Part shown: piece after piece, positions 24,513 to 35,101 of the stretch
Position numbering within the stretch: position 1 is the stretch's first letter
Layout: each line of letters starts with the position of its first letter
Source of the DNA: Cynocephalus volans
Taxonomy: Eukaryota; Chordata; Mammalia; Dermoptera; Cynocephalidae
DNA: 64,000 nucleotides
Assembly: GCF_027409185.1 (NCBI RefSeq)
Contig: NC_084471.1
Location: forward strand, 7,842,535-7,906,534
Direction of reading: 5' to 3'
The notes under the pieces: generated by a model
What the model was told of the DNA's origin: nothing
Seen by the model: only the letters and a program-made list of their open reading frames with translations
The model's database searches: none
Made by a program: the position numbers and the translations under genes

Positions 24513-25415
24513 TTTTTGAAAATGTTTCTTTGGTTATAGGGGGGTTGGGGCCACTGTGTATCAGAATGTATGAAGTTAGATGTCTCTTTCTGAAAAAGAA
24601 GGAAATATTAACAGAGTTGAGAAATGTTAACAGAATTGCATATAGTGCAGAGAGCTTTTTTGAAATGTTTTGCTGCATTTCACTGAAGTCATCATACCTG
24701 TGACTACATGGTTTTACTTCTGAGCTGCTGTTGTTCAAGGAACAGTTAGATTTTAGGCCAGTGGACCCAGAGGCTAGACTCTTACGGACTGTTGAGATTT
24801 GAACCTTTGAACCAAATTTTTAGCTCATTGCGTAGTGTATTTTTCCCCTTAATTAGTAGGAGGCAGGTTAATCAATGTGACCTGTCTACTTTTACATTTG
24901 CGGGAGGGGCAGACGGAGGTAAGGGAGGTAGAAGTTTGAGTTGCTTCTTTATGAAAATGAGTTCAAGTTTTATTTGGTTGTGGTCTAATCCTGCTGCTGG
25001 CATGTGCCTGGCAAGCATCCTCATCCTCCTCGGGAACCCTCTGACTGTGAAGGGACTTGGCAGTGGCCATGAATGAAAACCGTTTCAGGGACTATCTATT
25101 CCCTGTCTTTGATGCCTGGGGCTAACTTAAATTTCTTAAATGGTTTTTCTTTCAATGATCTTTGGAAATGGGTATTTTAAAATGTAATTCCTGGAGGCTT
25201 TAAAATAAGGAATGAATGAATGAAAGTACTGTAATGCTGTTCTTCTGAACATGGTGCCGTGGGTGTTTGTGTGTAGTGGTCATTCCTGAACCCAGTGTGG
25301 GCTGTCTTGAACCACCATGGTGGGTGGCCAGGGAGGTCCCTCAGCTAGCTGTGTTTAGGGGTGTTGTCTAGGGGCTTGAGATGGAGTTCTCTGTGGGAAG
25401 CTAAGCAGCCCATTA
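24513..25415. other. Intronic segment, no gene seen
   Basis: No exon, long frame or named repeat. Confidence 0.45.
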
Positions 25416-25419
25416 TAGT

Positions 25420-25620
25420 AACAGTGGTGATCAGTGTTTGAGCACCTACCGTGTGGCGGGTACTTTACGGTTATATCCAGTTCTGAGCTCTGCAAGGTTA
25501 GTGCTGTTATCTCTTTTTTACATATAAAGAAAAATGGAGGCTCAGAGGGGTAGTTAAGATATTTGTTCAAGGTCACACGGATAGTAAGTGACAAGAGTCA
25601 GGATTTGAACCAGATTTGGT
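25420..25620 (-). repeat. MIR SINE (antisense), long copy
   Basis: 'tgtttgagcacctaccgtg', 'aatggaggctcagaggggt', 'caaggtcacacggatagta' and 'caggatttgaaccagattt' cover almost the whole MIR in antisense. Confidence 0.88.
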
Positions 25621-25678
25621 CTCTGTGTGTTGTGTATGGATTTAGATACAACCCCCAGTCATTGAAAATGTCTTTTTG

Positions 25679-25800
25679 GGGCTGAGCCTGTGGCGCACTC
25701 AGTAGTGCAGCGCGGCGACGCTCCCGCCGCGGGTTCGGATCCTATATAGGAATGACCGGTGCACTCCCTGGCTGAGCGCCGGTCACGAAAAAAAAAAAAA
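25679..25800 (+). mobile_element. GC-rich tRNA-derived SINE of a different subfamily
   Basis: The head has an A-box-like 'tggcgcactcagtag', a self-complementary 'gcggcgacgctcccgccgc' and a B-box-like 'gggttcggatcc'. A second, much shortened unit ('gaccggtgcactccctgg') follows and then a 13-base A tail. A perfect 15-base duplication, gaaaatgtctttttg, flanks it at 25664-25678 and 25801-25815. The 'gatcctatatagg' junction is shared with the CYN dimers, so the two are related, but the head does not match the tRNA-Ile unit and the second unit is about half length. The CpGs are largely intact, which suggests youth. Confidence 0.85.
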
Positions 25801-25815
25801 GAAAATGTCTTTTTG

Positions 25816-25914
25816 AACTGGCCGTTTTGCTCAATTGGTTAGACTTCAGTGTTATAACACCAAGGTCTAGGGTTCAGATCCCCCAGACCGACCAGCCACT
25901 GAAAAAAGAAAAAA
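25816..25914 (+). mobile_element. CYN-like monomeric tRNA SINE
   Basis: 'gctcaattggttagac', 'gttataacaccaaggtc' and 'agggttcagatccccc' give a full tRNA-Ile-like unit with an A-rich tail. It starts on the base after the target duplication of the preceding SINE. Confidence 0.88.
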
Positions 25915-26259
25915 ATGTTTTCTCTTGTTGACTAAGTATCAAGGGTGTGGTGTTCTCTACAGGCTGTCAGAGTGGTCTGAATGGTTAGTTAAGTCTTCTC
26001 AGAAAGTGGAGGATCTGTTTTTCTGTGTGTAGGTATGTGTAATTTACGTACAAGAAAATTCACTCAAGAAGTTTAGATCTCAGGGACTTTATTATAGGCA
26101 GTGGGAATCAACAAAGGTTTTTAAGGTGAAGAGTAAGGTCAGTTCAGATCTAGGTTTTGGAAGGTTTTTCAAGATTGAATAGAAAAGCATAGAGATTAGA
26201 TGTAGAGAGAAAAATGTTTATGCAAAGCTTCTGCCCCTTGTGAGTTAGGGTCTTTGCAA

Positions 26260-26530
26260 AGGTGGTTCTCGCTTCCTGGAATGTTGCCTGGCTGGCTCCT
26301 CTCATCCTTCAGGTCACAGCACCAAAGCCCCCTCCTCAATGGCCACTCAGTCTCGTTTTGCTCCCTGCTGTATGTCTGACGTCATCGTGGTCCCACATGG
26401 ATCTCCATCCCTCCGTTAGACTGTCACTGTCATGCAAGTAGGGGCATGTCTGATTCTGTGTCCTCTGTTCTCTGAAGTGCAGGGGGGCCCTGAAGGGGTT
26501 CCATAAACGTGTGTGTGAATGAACAGTTGA
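26260..26530 (+). repeat. L2 LINE 3' end (sense)
   Basis: 'cttcctggaatgttgcctgg', 'atccttcaggtcacagcacc' and 'aagtaggggcatgtctgatt' match L2. A perfect CRE palindrome lies inside it at 26377. Confidence 0.75.
26377..26384. promoter_or_regulatory. Perfect CRE palindrome (TGACGTCA)
   Basis: The full eight-base cAMP-response element is present inside an L2-derived segment. It may be neutral; there is no other promoter signal nearby. Confidence 0.35.
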
Positions 26531-26639
26531 GGTGCGAGGTCTCATTTGAGTGGTGGTGAGATGGAGTTGGTCTGGTGGTAGCAGGGCTGGAAACAGGTAG
26601 CAGGGTGAGGGCTGGGGAGAGGGGAGTCAAGGTCATTTT

Positions 26640-28980
26640 TGTTAGGTGTTTAATTTCATTTGACCAGATCAGCGCTGCCCTTGATTCATACTTGTGGGTG
26701 TTTCAGTTGGATGGCTTAAATACTGGCTGTGTGCCAGACTCCCTGACTGCTTCTGCAGCCAAGCTTTGGGGATTACAACATTGGCATCATTTTGTTTAGC
26801 TTGATCGCTCTTTTCTTTCTGTTTGGCAAGTCTCTTTTGCTAGCTATCATTTCCCTCTTTTAAATATCTCAGTGTAGCTCCTGTTCCTCCTTTTCATGTT
26901 TCCCTTGTCTGTTGCATATGTTTTCTGTATTAATTTTGGGAAAAGGGAAATCAACTTGGGGTTGCTTGACTAAGACTAAGACTAAGGGGATGGTCAACTG
27001 TGAAACTAAAGCATGAGCCTCCTGACACAGGACATTTGCAGTGGGCCAGACCCTGAGGCTCAGTCAAGATCACCTTGTTGTATCCTTTGCACTGGTGATG
27101 TGGGCGGTGAATCCAGGCGGCCAGTGACTCTGTAATGGACGTTAGTCCTGAAGTCAGCAAGGGGAGGGCTTGGTGGAGGTGGTGGGACGTGCGATAGCTT
27201 CAGGAATGTGGAGTCTGGGGTGAGAACCTGGGTTTACTCAGTGATTCCTGGGTGGGGATGGGCTGTGGCTATGGGGGCACGTCTCAGATATCCAGGACTT
27301 TTTCAAACCTTATCCCTCCTTCCAGAATGTGATGTGATGAAGAGTCAGACAGAGGGTTAAAAACCAGCTGAAGCTTGAGTGTTTCAAAACCAGATAGGCC
27401 CTTCTCAGGGGTTGGCCAGGGATTGGTGGATGCTGTGGCTGGTTGGGGGTGCTGCTGATCCTGGAACTGGGTCTGGATGTAGAGGGAAGTGAAGACAGCA
27501 GGGGGCTGGGAGGCCAGGACCACAGAGGTGCCTTCAAGCGTGCTCATCTCCTACTCTTGTGGGCGGACTGTGGAGCCCATCAGGAGCAGTCTGCAGGGAG
27601 CCAGCCAGCCTCTGGGGGTGAGCACCCCGACCCGAGAGGTGTGCAGCTGAAAGAGACCTCTCTCTGATTTCATTTTTTGTAGGAAGCAGCCAGCTTTCCT
27701 GACCTTTGGTTGCCAAACAGAACAAAAAACCCCACATATATCTATCTAGAGTTTAATTTAGAATAAGAAAAACTAAGTGTGGTCCCCACTTTTGTATTTG
27801 TAGGGAAAAATAGGAAAATGGTCTCAGATGTTCAGAATTTTGCCAAGCATTTACGAAAACATGCATGAGTGCCCAGGTGTTCCTTGGCTATTGTCTGATG
27901 TAGATGTGCGTGGGCACTCAGGTGTCCTGGGTTATGGACTTAAGTGTAAAGGATGAGTGGCTCTGATCCACGGCGCCCCCCTCCCCCCCCGGGGGTGGTC
28001 GTTACTGCTGCTGGAGGCTCTTGCTGCCAGTGCCCCCAGGATGCCCTGAGAGGCCACTGCTGCTGCTACGGACTGAGCTCGTGTCATCTGCCAGTAGCTC
28101 CCAGGATCTTTACCAATTACCTATCGTGGACCTGTGTGTGAGGGTTCTGGTGACCCAGCCTGGCATGTGAGAGGTCTGGTGACCCAGTCTGTAGGATGGG
28201 TTTGAAGGATCTGTGGGCCCTAGCTGTAACAATACAAATGGAAAACTTAGTATGAATAAAATAATGAAACATTTTGACTTTAGCTCTGAATTGCTTTAGC
28301 AAGACGGTATTCCTCCCACCCTGCTTTTTTCAGGCAAGTTAGTAGTTAGTTACCACTGCTTGCCTTTAAGATCTCATTATTGTCAAGCTGGTGTATTGTA
28401 GATGTGCCAAGTAAAGGAGACAGTATCTCTTTGTAACAGGGAGGTTTTCTACCCTTCCTGGGGTTAAGTTCATCTTGTAAGGTTGAATAGGCCACAGCTT
28501 TGCAGCCTTTGGAAGAGGTAAGGTAAGAGAAATTTCACTTTCTTCTGGTTTACTTTGCTCCTTATTCCCAGGTGCCCTGAAGCACACAGATTAAAGGGAG
28601 TAGTTTCTGCACCTGGAGCCTTCTTTGCATTCAGTGTAGCTAATCTGCTGTCCTGGGTCAGGCATAGTTACTTTATAGACTGTGACTGTAAGGGTCACAG
28701 TCATCATTCTTTTCTCCCCAGCAGGTGGTTTTTTTTGTCTCATCTTCAGCTTCAGTTTGGGGAGATGCGCAAGTGTGAGGTGGGAGTGGTGTTTACATAT
28801 CCACATCAGAGCAGCTTCAAGGAAGTCTGGCTCTTAGGGCTTTTCTTTTAGGCTAGAAATGGAGAATTCTGCAGTCTGTATTCTTATTAAATTTGTCCCT
28901 TTCTTTAAACAAATTATATAGTTTTGTTTTCATTGAGAACAGGAAAGAACATTTTTAACACCCTGCTAAGTGCTGTGCCC
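26640..28980. other. Intronic segment, no gene seen
   Basis: Patchily GC-rich. A C/G-run region lies at 27971-27992, and at about 28135-28190 a phrase containing 'tctggtgacccag' is tandemly repeated. Frames at 27284-27667 overlap on both strands and have no motif. Confidence 0.45.
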
Positions 28981-28999
28981 ATAGCCTGTGCATAGCTTG

Positions 29000-29105
29000 T
29001 AGTCCCAGTTTTTCACTAGTTTATTTCTGTCTCCTCCACGAGGCAGTGCTGTCCCAGTACTTGATATGACACCTGGCCAGTGGTCAGTCAGCATTTATCT
29101 CATGA
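29000..29105 (+). repeat. L2/MIR-type 3' end fragment
   Basis: 'ctgtctcctccacgaggcag' followed by 'cacctggccagtggtcag' and 'tcagcatttatct' resembles an L2 3' terminus. Confidence 0.4.
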
Positions 29106-29570
29106 GACCGGGACCAGCCACCAATGATTTAACTGAAGAAGGATAAAGCTAACAGTTTTTTTTTTTTTTTTTTTTTAAGTTTAGGCATTTTATTTTTAAC
29201 TTAGAAAAACTGGTGTACTTTCATTTGCCAATCTCTTATTTTCACTTTGAATCTCCTGGTCAGAACTGCCAGTTATTTTCTTGCATAAACCGTACCCATA
29301 ACTTATTGTCTGTGATATCTGGTTTCTGCTTAAAGATAATTGAGAACTTAGACGTGAGAAGCAACATGAGTGTAGAATTCTAGATTTAAAATTTTTTTAC
29401 CCAATCATTTACATTTGTGTCAATCACCCGTCTTACCCTTATGTATAATTTGGTCAGCAGGTTTTCTTTAATTTAATTTTTTAAAACTTGTAGTTTTCAT
29501 AGAAACAACAGTGCACTTATTTCATAGGTTTATATATTAAGCATGTGTATATATTTACTCTATGTATATA

Positions 29571-29764
29571 CAAGAGTACTTCAAAAAGCTCATGGAAAAA
29601 TAGAATTAAAAGATAATACAAGTCTTTCTGTGAACTTTTTCTTTCTATTTAGGCAGGTGGGCAATATGGGGATCTGAACCCTTGACCTTGGTGTTACAAG
29701 GCTGTGCTCTAACCAACTGAGCTAATTGGCTAGCCCTTTCTGTGAACTTTTTGAAGTTCCCTCT
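29571..29764. mobile_element. Palindromic mariner-like mini-transposon, split by a SINE
   Basis: Ends read 'caagagtacttcaaaaag' and, inverted, 'ctttttgaagttccctct', with TA on both sides (29569-29570, 29765-29766). Subtracting the SINE and its duplicated 17 bases leaves about 82 bp, nearly all inverted repeat, a MITE layout. The TA target and the 'ttcaaaaagttc' termini suggest Tc1/mariner mobilisation. A second copy in the opposite orientation is at 37457. I do not recognise the family. Confidence 0.8.
29641..29735 (-). mobile_element. CYN-like monomeric SINE inside the mini-transposon
   Basis: 'ggcaggtgggcaatatgg', 'gatctgaacccttgacc' and 'ctctaaccaactgagc' form the antisense unit. A perfect 17-base duplication, ctttctgtgaacttttt, lies at 29624-29640 and 29736-29752 and comes from the host element's own arm. 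Confidence 0.93.
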
Positions 29765-29894
29765 TATATGTATATTTACACTAATGACCACAAATGGCAT
29801 AATGCAGGGGTTGGGGATAAACATGTATTCAGCACATTGGGCATGGTGCATGTCTGTTTGCTACATGTGATCAGCATGCCAAGGGGGCTCCTCA

Positions 29895-31145
29895 GTGAGT
29901 TAGGGATTCTGCTCTCAGGAAGCTCCCAGCCTAGAGAGAGCAATACCTGCATTTAAATAACTATAACTCAAGTTATAAAGTGGCAGGTGCCTTACGGGAG
30001 AGCAGGGAAAGGATCAGAGGATTCATAGAGAAGGAGGTACTTGACATGGGCCATTAATTTCTTTCTGTGTTTAGCTGAGTATTTCTATGTTTAGTTAAAT
30101 ATATTTTTCTATGAGTGGCGGTGTGAGCAGAGGTAACTGTCACTGGGCAATGGTAAGGACGTCTGGTGTTTTTGAAGTTCTATGCCTCAGTCCTTCATAG
30201 AGGTATGGGCTCTTTCTCCTAAGTGACAAAGCTTCCTAATACCCTGGTTGTCTGTGCTCTGCTCCAGGGGGATTTGGGCAAGAGAGACACATTCCTTTCT
30301 GTCAGAGTACAGCATACCAAGCAGGGTGCTGTAGCCTAAGCTATCCTGAGCATAAAAGCAATTCCTTGGAAGACATTGGGTGGGGTAGCCTTGCAGACGG
30401 AGAGGAAACCTGGAAAGGAGCCAGGGGAGGGACCATTGTTTGGAAGGGGTGGGGAGATTCCCCAAAGCCCAGCTGGAATGCTGTTGCCAGGAGGAGGAGG
30501 AGGAATGGGTCCTGGGGAAGGGGCAGCCTGTTTGCCTATGCTTGGAGAGCACCTTGTGGAATGGGTAGTACGGTAACCAAGGGCCAGGATGCAAATGTAC
30601 TTTAAGATGGGTCCATCTGAACTTCTGTAGGCCAAAAAGCATAGCACATCATTAACAGGAGCTCAGAAATGTTGCCAGACTGCCTCCCTAAACTTACTGT
30701 CAGTGTGTGCATGGAAACCTTCTGGAGTGCTTCCCTATGTGGGTGGGTGAACTCGAGTGAGGAGAGGAGTTGTCATCTAGTACTGAAGAGCCCAGCTTTG
30801 CAGGCAGTCAGCAGAATGAGCGTGGACTCTTGGCTGTGCCACTGACTCCATGTGGGCCTTGTGCTCTTCTTTAATTGAGTGTAAACAGAGGCTGTCTGCA
30901 ATATTATTTTTATTAGATTTCTCAGAGATTCAGGTGATTGCATTTGTTTCCACATGCTCATACCAAGCGAAACAAAAAGATGTAAACAGCGAGGTGGTAA
31001 CAAACCTCCATTCCAAACACTCTGAAATGACCCAGCCTTGACCGCTTTGGTGTAGCAGAGCCTTCTACAGCTTTCTCCCAACTCTCAAAAACATAAACAC
31101 TTGCTGTTTTCACTTCCTTTGAGCTTATGCACTCCTGAATTTAAT
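29895..31145. other. Intronic segment, no gene seen
   Basis: The first 150 bases resemble the ancient repeat also seen at 61730. A 151-residue minus-strand frame at 30187-30642 in GC-rich DNA has low-complexity Pro/Ser content and no motif; I treat it as chance. Confidence 0.45.
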
Positions 31146-31149
31146 CTTT

Positions 31150-31225
31150 CTTGAGAACAAAGATCTGAAAAAGTGTGCGGCATGTCGTAGGCATTCATTG
31201 GTGGGTGAGTGAGTGGTGAATGTTG
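31150..31225 (+). repeat. L2-type 3' terminus
   Basis: 'cttgagaacaaagatctg' followed by 'catgtcgtaggcattc' and TGGG/GTGAG repeats fits the L2 tail. Confidence 0.45.
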
Positions 31226-31299
31226 TACTCTGGACCTCTCACCAGGTGAGTCGTTTTTAGTAGTTGTGCCAGATTGAATTGCTTCAGCCTTTTTGCAGA

Positions 31300-31915
31300 C
31301 TTGTACCAATTGTGTATGAAGTCACCCATTTTTGGGCATTTCCACTAGCACTAGATGTGTTTTTTTTGATAATTTGATGGGTAAAAATATTCTGTTATTT
31401 TAATTTGTATTTTCCTGAGTACTAGTAAAGTTGAGCATCACTTCACATGTTTATTGGTTGTTTGTATTTCTACTCTGAATTCTATCCTTTGTCTTTTTGT
31501 TCCCCTACTGGATTGTTTTTCCTTTCTTTTCTTTTCTTTTTTTTTTTAAGAGATGACCGGTAAGGGGATCTTAACCCTTGGCTTGGTGTTGTCAGCACCA
31601 CGCTCTCCCAAGTGAGCTATCCGGCCATCCCTATGTAGGGATCCGAACCCCTAGCCTTAGTGTTATCAGCACCGCACTCTCCCAAGTGAGCCACGGGCCA
31701 GACCCTGATTGTTTTTCTTTTCAATTTTTAGGAGCTCTTTGTATATTAGGGCTATAAATCATTTGTTGTGTGTACTGTAAATATGTCCCCCTTGGCTATT
31801 TCTATAACATGCTTCTACGGTATTTAGATGTCTTTTGCCATAAAATTTTAAGATTCTCATGTAGTCAGATATGCCTCTTTTTCATAAAAGTGTTTGGGTT
31901 TCCTGTTCTATCCAT
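31300..31915 (-). mobile_element. L1 fragment (antisense), split by a SINE
   Basis: 'gggcatttccactagcac', 'tcctgagtactagtaaag', 'ggagctctttgtatattagg' and 'gtttcctgttctatccatgg' trace an old L1 on the minus strand. Confidence 0.78.
31522..31706 (-). mobile_element. CYN-like dimeric tRNA SINE inside L1
   Basis: A T-rich tail and two antisense tRNA-Ile-like units. The duplication gattgtttttc flanks it at 31511-31521 and 31707-31717. Confidence 0.93.
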
Positions 31916-32480
31916 GGTCAAGAGAAAACTATAGACCAATTTCATATACTTATATGTATGCATAAACACATATGTATGTCTATATATATTTGCAGCATTT
32001 CTAAATAAAAAAAATTGAGTACTGTAGTGTATTAAAATATTAATTCTCTATGACCAAGCAGGGTTTATTACAGAAGTGCAAGGATAACCTAACATGAGGA
32101 ATTGTGTTGGCTGAAGAAAGTTCTGTCTTGGTGCTGAGAGCATGGTGTGTCCCAGCCCTGCCACCTACTAGTTTTCTGACTTTGGCCAAGTTATTTAGTC
32201 TCCTCATTTATAAAATTGGCAGGACAAGAAAGGCAGCACCTTATAGGGTTGATGTAAGGATTAAATGGGATAATGCCTGTAAAGTGGGTAGAACAGGCAT
32301 GGTGCCTGCCGAAGTGCTCAGTTATTGTTATTCATAACAATTCACTACATCAAGTTAAAGAGAAAAACCACATGACTATATTACCATGTTTAAAAAATTT
32401 ATATTAACTTTCTGAAGCTAATCCTAATAAAAAATCTAAGTAAAATATAGAAGAAATGTACATAAATATAGAAACATTTA
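31915..32480 (+). mobile_element. L1 ORF2 remnant (sense), split by a MIR
   Basis: 'gaaaactatagaccaattt', 'ctatgaccaagcagggttt' and, after the MIR, 'aaccacatgactatattacc' match the L1 reverse-transcriptase region in sense. The frame is destroyed. It abuts an antisense L1 piece, so either two L1s met here or one was inverted at insertion (twin priming). Confidence 0.65.
32130..32340 (+). repeat. MIR SINE (sense)
   Basis: 'cccagccctgccacctact', 'gactttggccaagttattt', 'aggattaaatgggataatgc' and 'gaagtgctcagttattg' give an almost full MIR. Confidence 0.88.
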
Positions 32481-32489
32481 CCAAAACCC

Positions 32490-33230
32490 AGCAGCAAGCT
32501 TGTTAAATGGCCATTCCACTACACTCCAGCCATTACACGGAGGCCTGCATTCAGCACTGTTGCTCCAAATCTGTGAGCCCCTAGATGATACTGTGCACTT
32601 GGCAGGCTTGTGGGGAGAGGGGCCAGAGGGGCGATTAAGGCAGCATCTGTCCAGCCTGGGCTGGCCTTGGTCACGCTCTGCTCTTGTTCTGCTCTGTCGG
32701 GAGCAGGTGACTGCCTGTGCCCTATGGCCTGCACTTCCCACTGGCCTTTCATTGCTGTGGGTGTGGCTTCTGTCCTTTCACTGCAGGAACCAGGAATTCC
32801 TGGGGTTGGGCAGAGAAGAGGATTGTTAAAGTGATAAGCCACTTCAAAATAGTCAGAGGAGCAGTTTTGCCTATTGGGAACCAAGTGTGACATCTAGAGC
32901 ATGGAGGGTCAGCAACAGGCAGGTTAGCGCAAGCAGGTCAGCATGACAGGTGCCTGTGGTTCTGTACTCCTTGTAGGTGAGGAATTAGTACAGGGATAGT
33001 TTCTAACCTCCCCCTTCTGCTTCTACATGCAAAATAACTGAAGGAATGTTCTCAAAATGGGGGGGGCGGGGCAGGTGGAGGGAAGGCGGAAGGCTTGAGT
33101 GCTCTGAATCCCGGAGGACTTCAGGTCAAATTGGACCTTCTAGACTGGCCTAGAAAGCCATGGGCTGGAAGTGGAGGCAGGTCTCAGCATTGGCCTACTT
33201 TTGGCCCAATGTTTATTGAACACTTGTTTC
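32490..33230. other. Intronic segment, no gene seen
   Basis: GC-rich block with overlapping open frames on both strands (32478-32893) and a 7-base G run at 33060. No motif, exon border or repeat recognised. Confidence 0.45.
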
Positions 33231-33234
33231 CTTT

Positions 33235-33641
33235 TTGGGGGTGCTGCAGGCTGATAGAGGGATCAAAACCTGGATCTTGGTGTTATTTTATTTTATTTTC
33301 CTCTGTGGATGATTATTTATTACATGAGGCAAAGAGGAGGGAGCAAGACCTACGGCATTCTCAGAAAGAATGGGCATGAGCTGTACCCATTTACTGAAAA
33401 GCCACTTTTCCCTTTTGATTTACCTTTTTACAAGTAGGGAGTGAAAAAGGTCCAACACTTGAACAAGCAACTTTCCGTGCTGGGTGTTGAAATGCAAAGT
33501 ATGGCTGGGAATCAAAATGCCCCCATGACCTTTAAATACCTATATACATCTGCAACATAATTTAAAAAGGTCTTTATACAGCTTCATAGTTTTTTATGTT
33601 ATAACACCATGCTGTAGCCAAGTGAGCTAACCGGCCAATCC
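33235..33641 (-). mobile_element. CYN-like monomeric SINE interrupted by a retrocopy
   Basis: The two halves, 33235-33286 ('gatcaaaacctggatc', 'ttggtgttat') and 33603-33641 ('aacaccatgctgtagcc', 'gtgagctaaccggcc'), join into one antisense tRNA-Ile-like unit. The outer duplication is imperfect: cacttgtttccttt before and cacttgtgtttcttt after. Confidence 0.88.
33287..33596 (-). pseudogene. 5'-truncated 3'-UTR-like retrocopy inside the SINE
   Basis: The insert is about 310 bp and is flanked by tgttat (33281-33286, 33597-33602). On the minus strand it ends with an AATAAA-like 'gtaataaataatc', then 'gaggaaaataaaataaa', a decayed poly(A) tail. This is the signature of an L1-driven copy of the 3' end of an mRNA. 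The sequence does not match a repeat that I know and I cannot name the parent gene. Confidence 0.65.
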
Positions 33642-33892
33642 CACTTGTGTTTCTTTCCTTGTGTCTTTCTTATGGCATTTCTCTCATCTACCTACCTGTA
33701 GTTTAGAAATGTTTTATTAGTTTAAAATTCATGTAGAACAATAGGCGATGGGTATATAAGTTTTAAAGCATAATAATAAATAGCTTCTTGCTGGAGAATT
33801 AAATCATTTTGCACCACAGGGAAGCTTCTAGTGGGTGCCTTCTGCCAGGGGTAAAGCTATTCCAGAATATTTTATTCCCTTGGTGGTTGGGG

Positions 33893-33993
33893 TTTTTTTT
33901 TTGCTTTTTTGCAGCTGGCCGGTACAGAGATCTGAACCCATAACTTTAGGGTTATAAGGCTGCACTCTAACCAACTGAGCTCACCAGCCAGCC
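33893..33993 (-). mobile_element. CYN-like monomeric tRNA SINE
   Basis: A T-rich tail, then 'gcagctggccggtacag', 'gatctgaacccataac' and 'ctctaaccaactgagc'; followed by a second T run. Confidence 0.88.
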
Positions 33994-34095
33994 TTTTTTT
34001 TTTTTTTCTAAAGAATACTTTATACATATATATGTATCTGTAAATAATATATTCAGTTTTTGCTTATGAGCTTTATAAAGAGGGAATCATAAGTA

Positions 34096-34415
34096 CAGTC
34101 GTCCCTTGGTATCCATGAGGGATTGGTTCCAGGACCTTATGCAGATACCAACATCTGTGGATGCTTAATAAAATGGTGTATTTGCATATGATGTACACAC
34201 ATCCTCCTGTATGCTTTGTCATCTCAAGATTACTTATGATACCTAATACTATATAAATGCTATGCAAGTAGTTGTTACACTGTATTATTTAGGGAATAAT
34301 GACAAGAAAAAAGTCTGTACATGTTCAGTACAGACACAACTAAAAAAAATTTTTTTTTGATCTGCAGTTGCTTGAGTCCATGGATGTGGAACCCACAGAT
34401 ATGGACGGCCAACTG
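34096..34415 (-). mobile_element. Tigger/MER2 nonautonomous DNA transposon
   Basis: Starts 'cagtcgtcccttggtatcc' after a TA and ends 'ggacggccaactg', with 'tctgtacatgttcagtac' inside, as in MER2. Its orientation is opposite to the copy at 34734. Confidence 0.88.
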
Positions 34416-34464
34416 GAATGTGCAAATTGCTTTTTTCATTCATTTTTACTGCTGAATAATTTTC

Positions 34465-34650
34465 TTTTTCTTTTTCTTTCTTTTTTTTTTTTTTAAAGAT
34501 GACTGGTAAGGGGATCTTAACCCTTGACTTGGTGTTGTCAGCACCACACTCTCCCAAGTGAGCTAACTGGCCATCCCTATGTAGGGATCCGAACCCATGG
34601 GCTTGCTGTTACTAGCACCGCACTCTCCCAAGTGAGCCATAGGGCGGCCC
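34465..34650 (-). mobile_element. CYN-like dimeric tRNA SINE
   Basis: Two antisense tRNA-Ile-like units after a T-rich tail. A perfect 18-base duplication, tactgctgaataattttc, flanks it at 34447-34464 and 34651-34668. Confidence 0.94.
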
Positions 34651-34733
34651 TACTGCTGAATAATTTTCCATTGTGTGCATTGTGTTAGGATTTTCCAGAG
34701 AAGCAGAGCCAATAAAATGTATGCAGTCAGCAC

Positions 34734-35030
34734 TCCTTATCTGCAGGTTCTGCATCTGCAGATTCAACCCACTGCAGATCAAAAATATTTGAGGAAAATA
34801 AAACCAGTAAAAATAACAATACAACAACAAAAAAACCAAAATAATACAGTATAACAACTATTTACATTATGGTAGGTATTATAAATAATCTAGAGATTTA
34901 AAGTATTTGGGGGGATGTGTGTAGGTTATATGGAAATATTACAGCATATAAGGGACTTGAGCATCCTCAGATTTTGGTATCTGTAAGGGGGTTCTAGAAC
35001 CAATCCCCTTCAGATACCAAAAGATGACTC
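34734..35030 (+). mobile_element. Tigger/MER2 DNA transposon, inverted relative to the first
   Basis: 'cagtcagcactccttatc', 'gattcaacccactgcagatc' and 'gggacttgagcatcctcag' follow MER2; the end reads 'gataccaaaagatgactc'. Together with the copy at 34096 it forms an inverted pair about 320 bases apart. Confidence 0.88.
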
Positions 35031-35049
35031 TCTCTCTCTCTCTCTCTCC

Positions 35050-35080
<31 letters not shown>

Positions 35081-35101
35081 TATATATGTATATATATATG
35101 T
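35031..35101 (+). repeat. Compound microsatellite (TC)n(TA)n(CA)n(TA)n
   Basis: Successive dinucleotide blocks of TC, TA, CA and TA grew at the end of the MER2 copy. Confidence 0.93.

Noticed and set aside
30187..30647. 151-residue minus-strand frame
   Set aside because: No motif, low-complexity Ser/Pro stretches, a competing overlapping frame and no splice signals in support.
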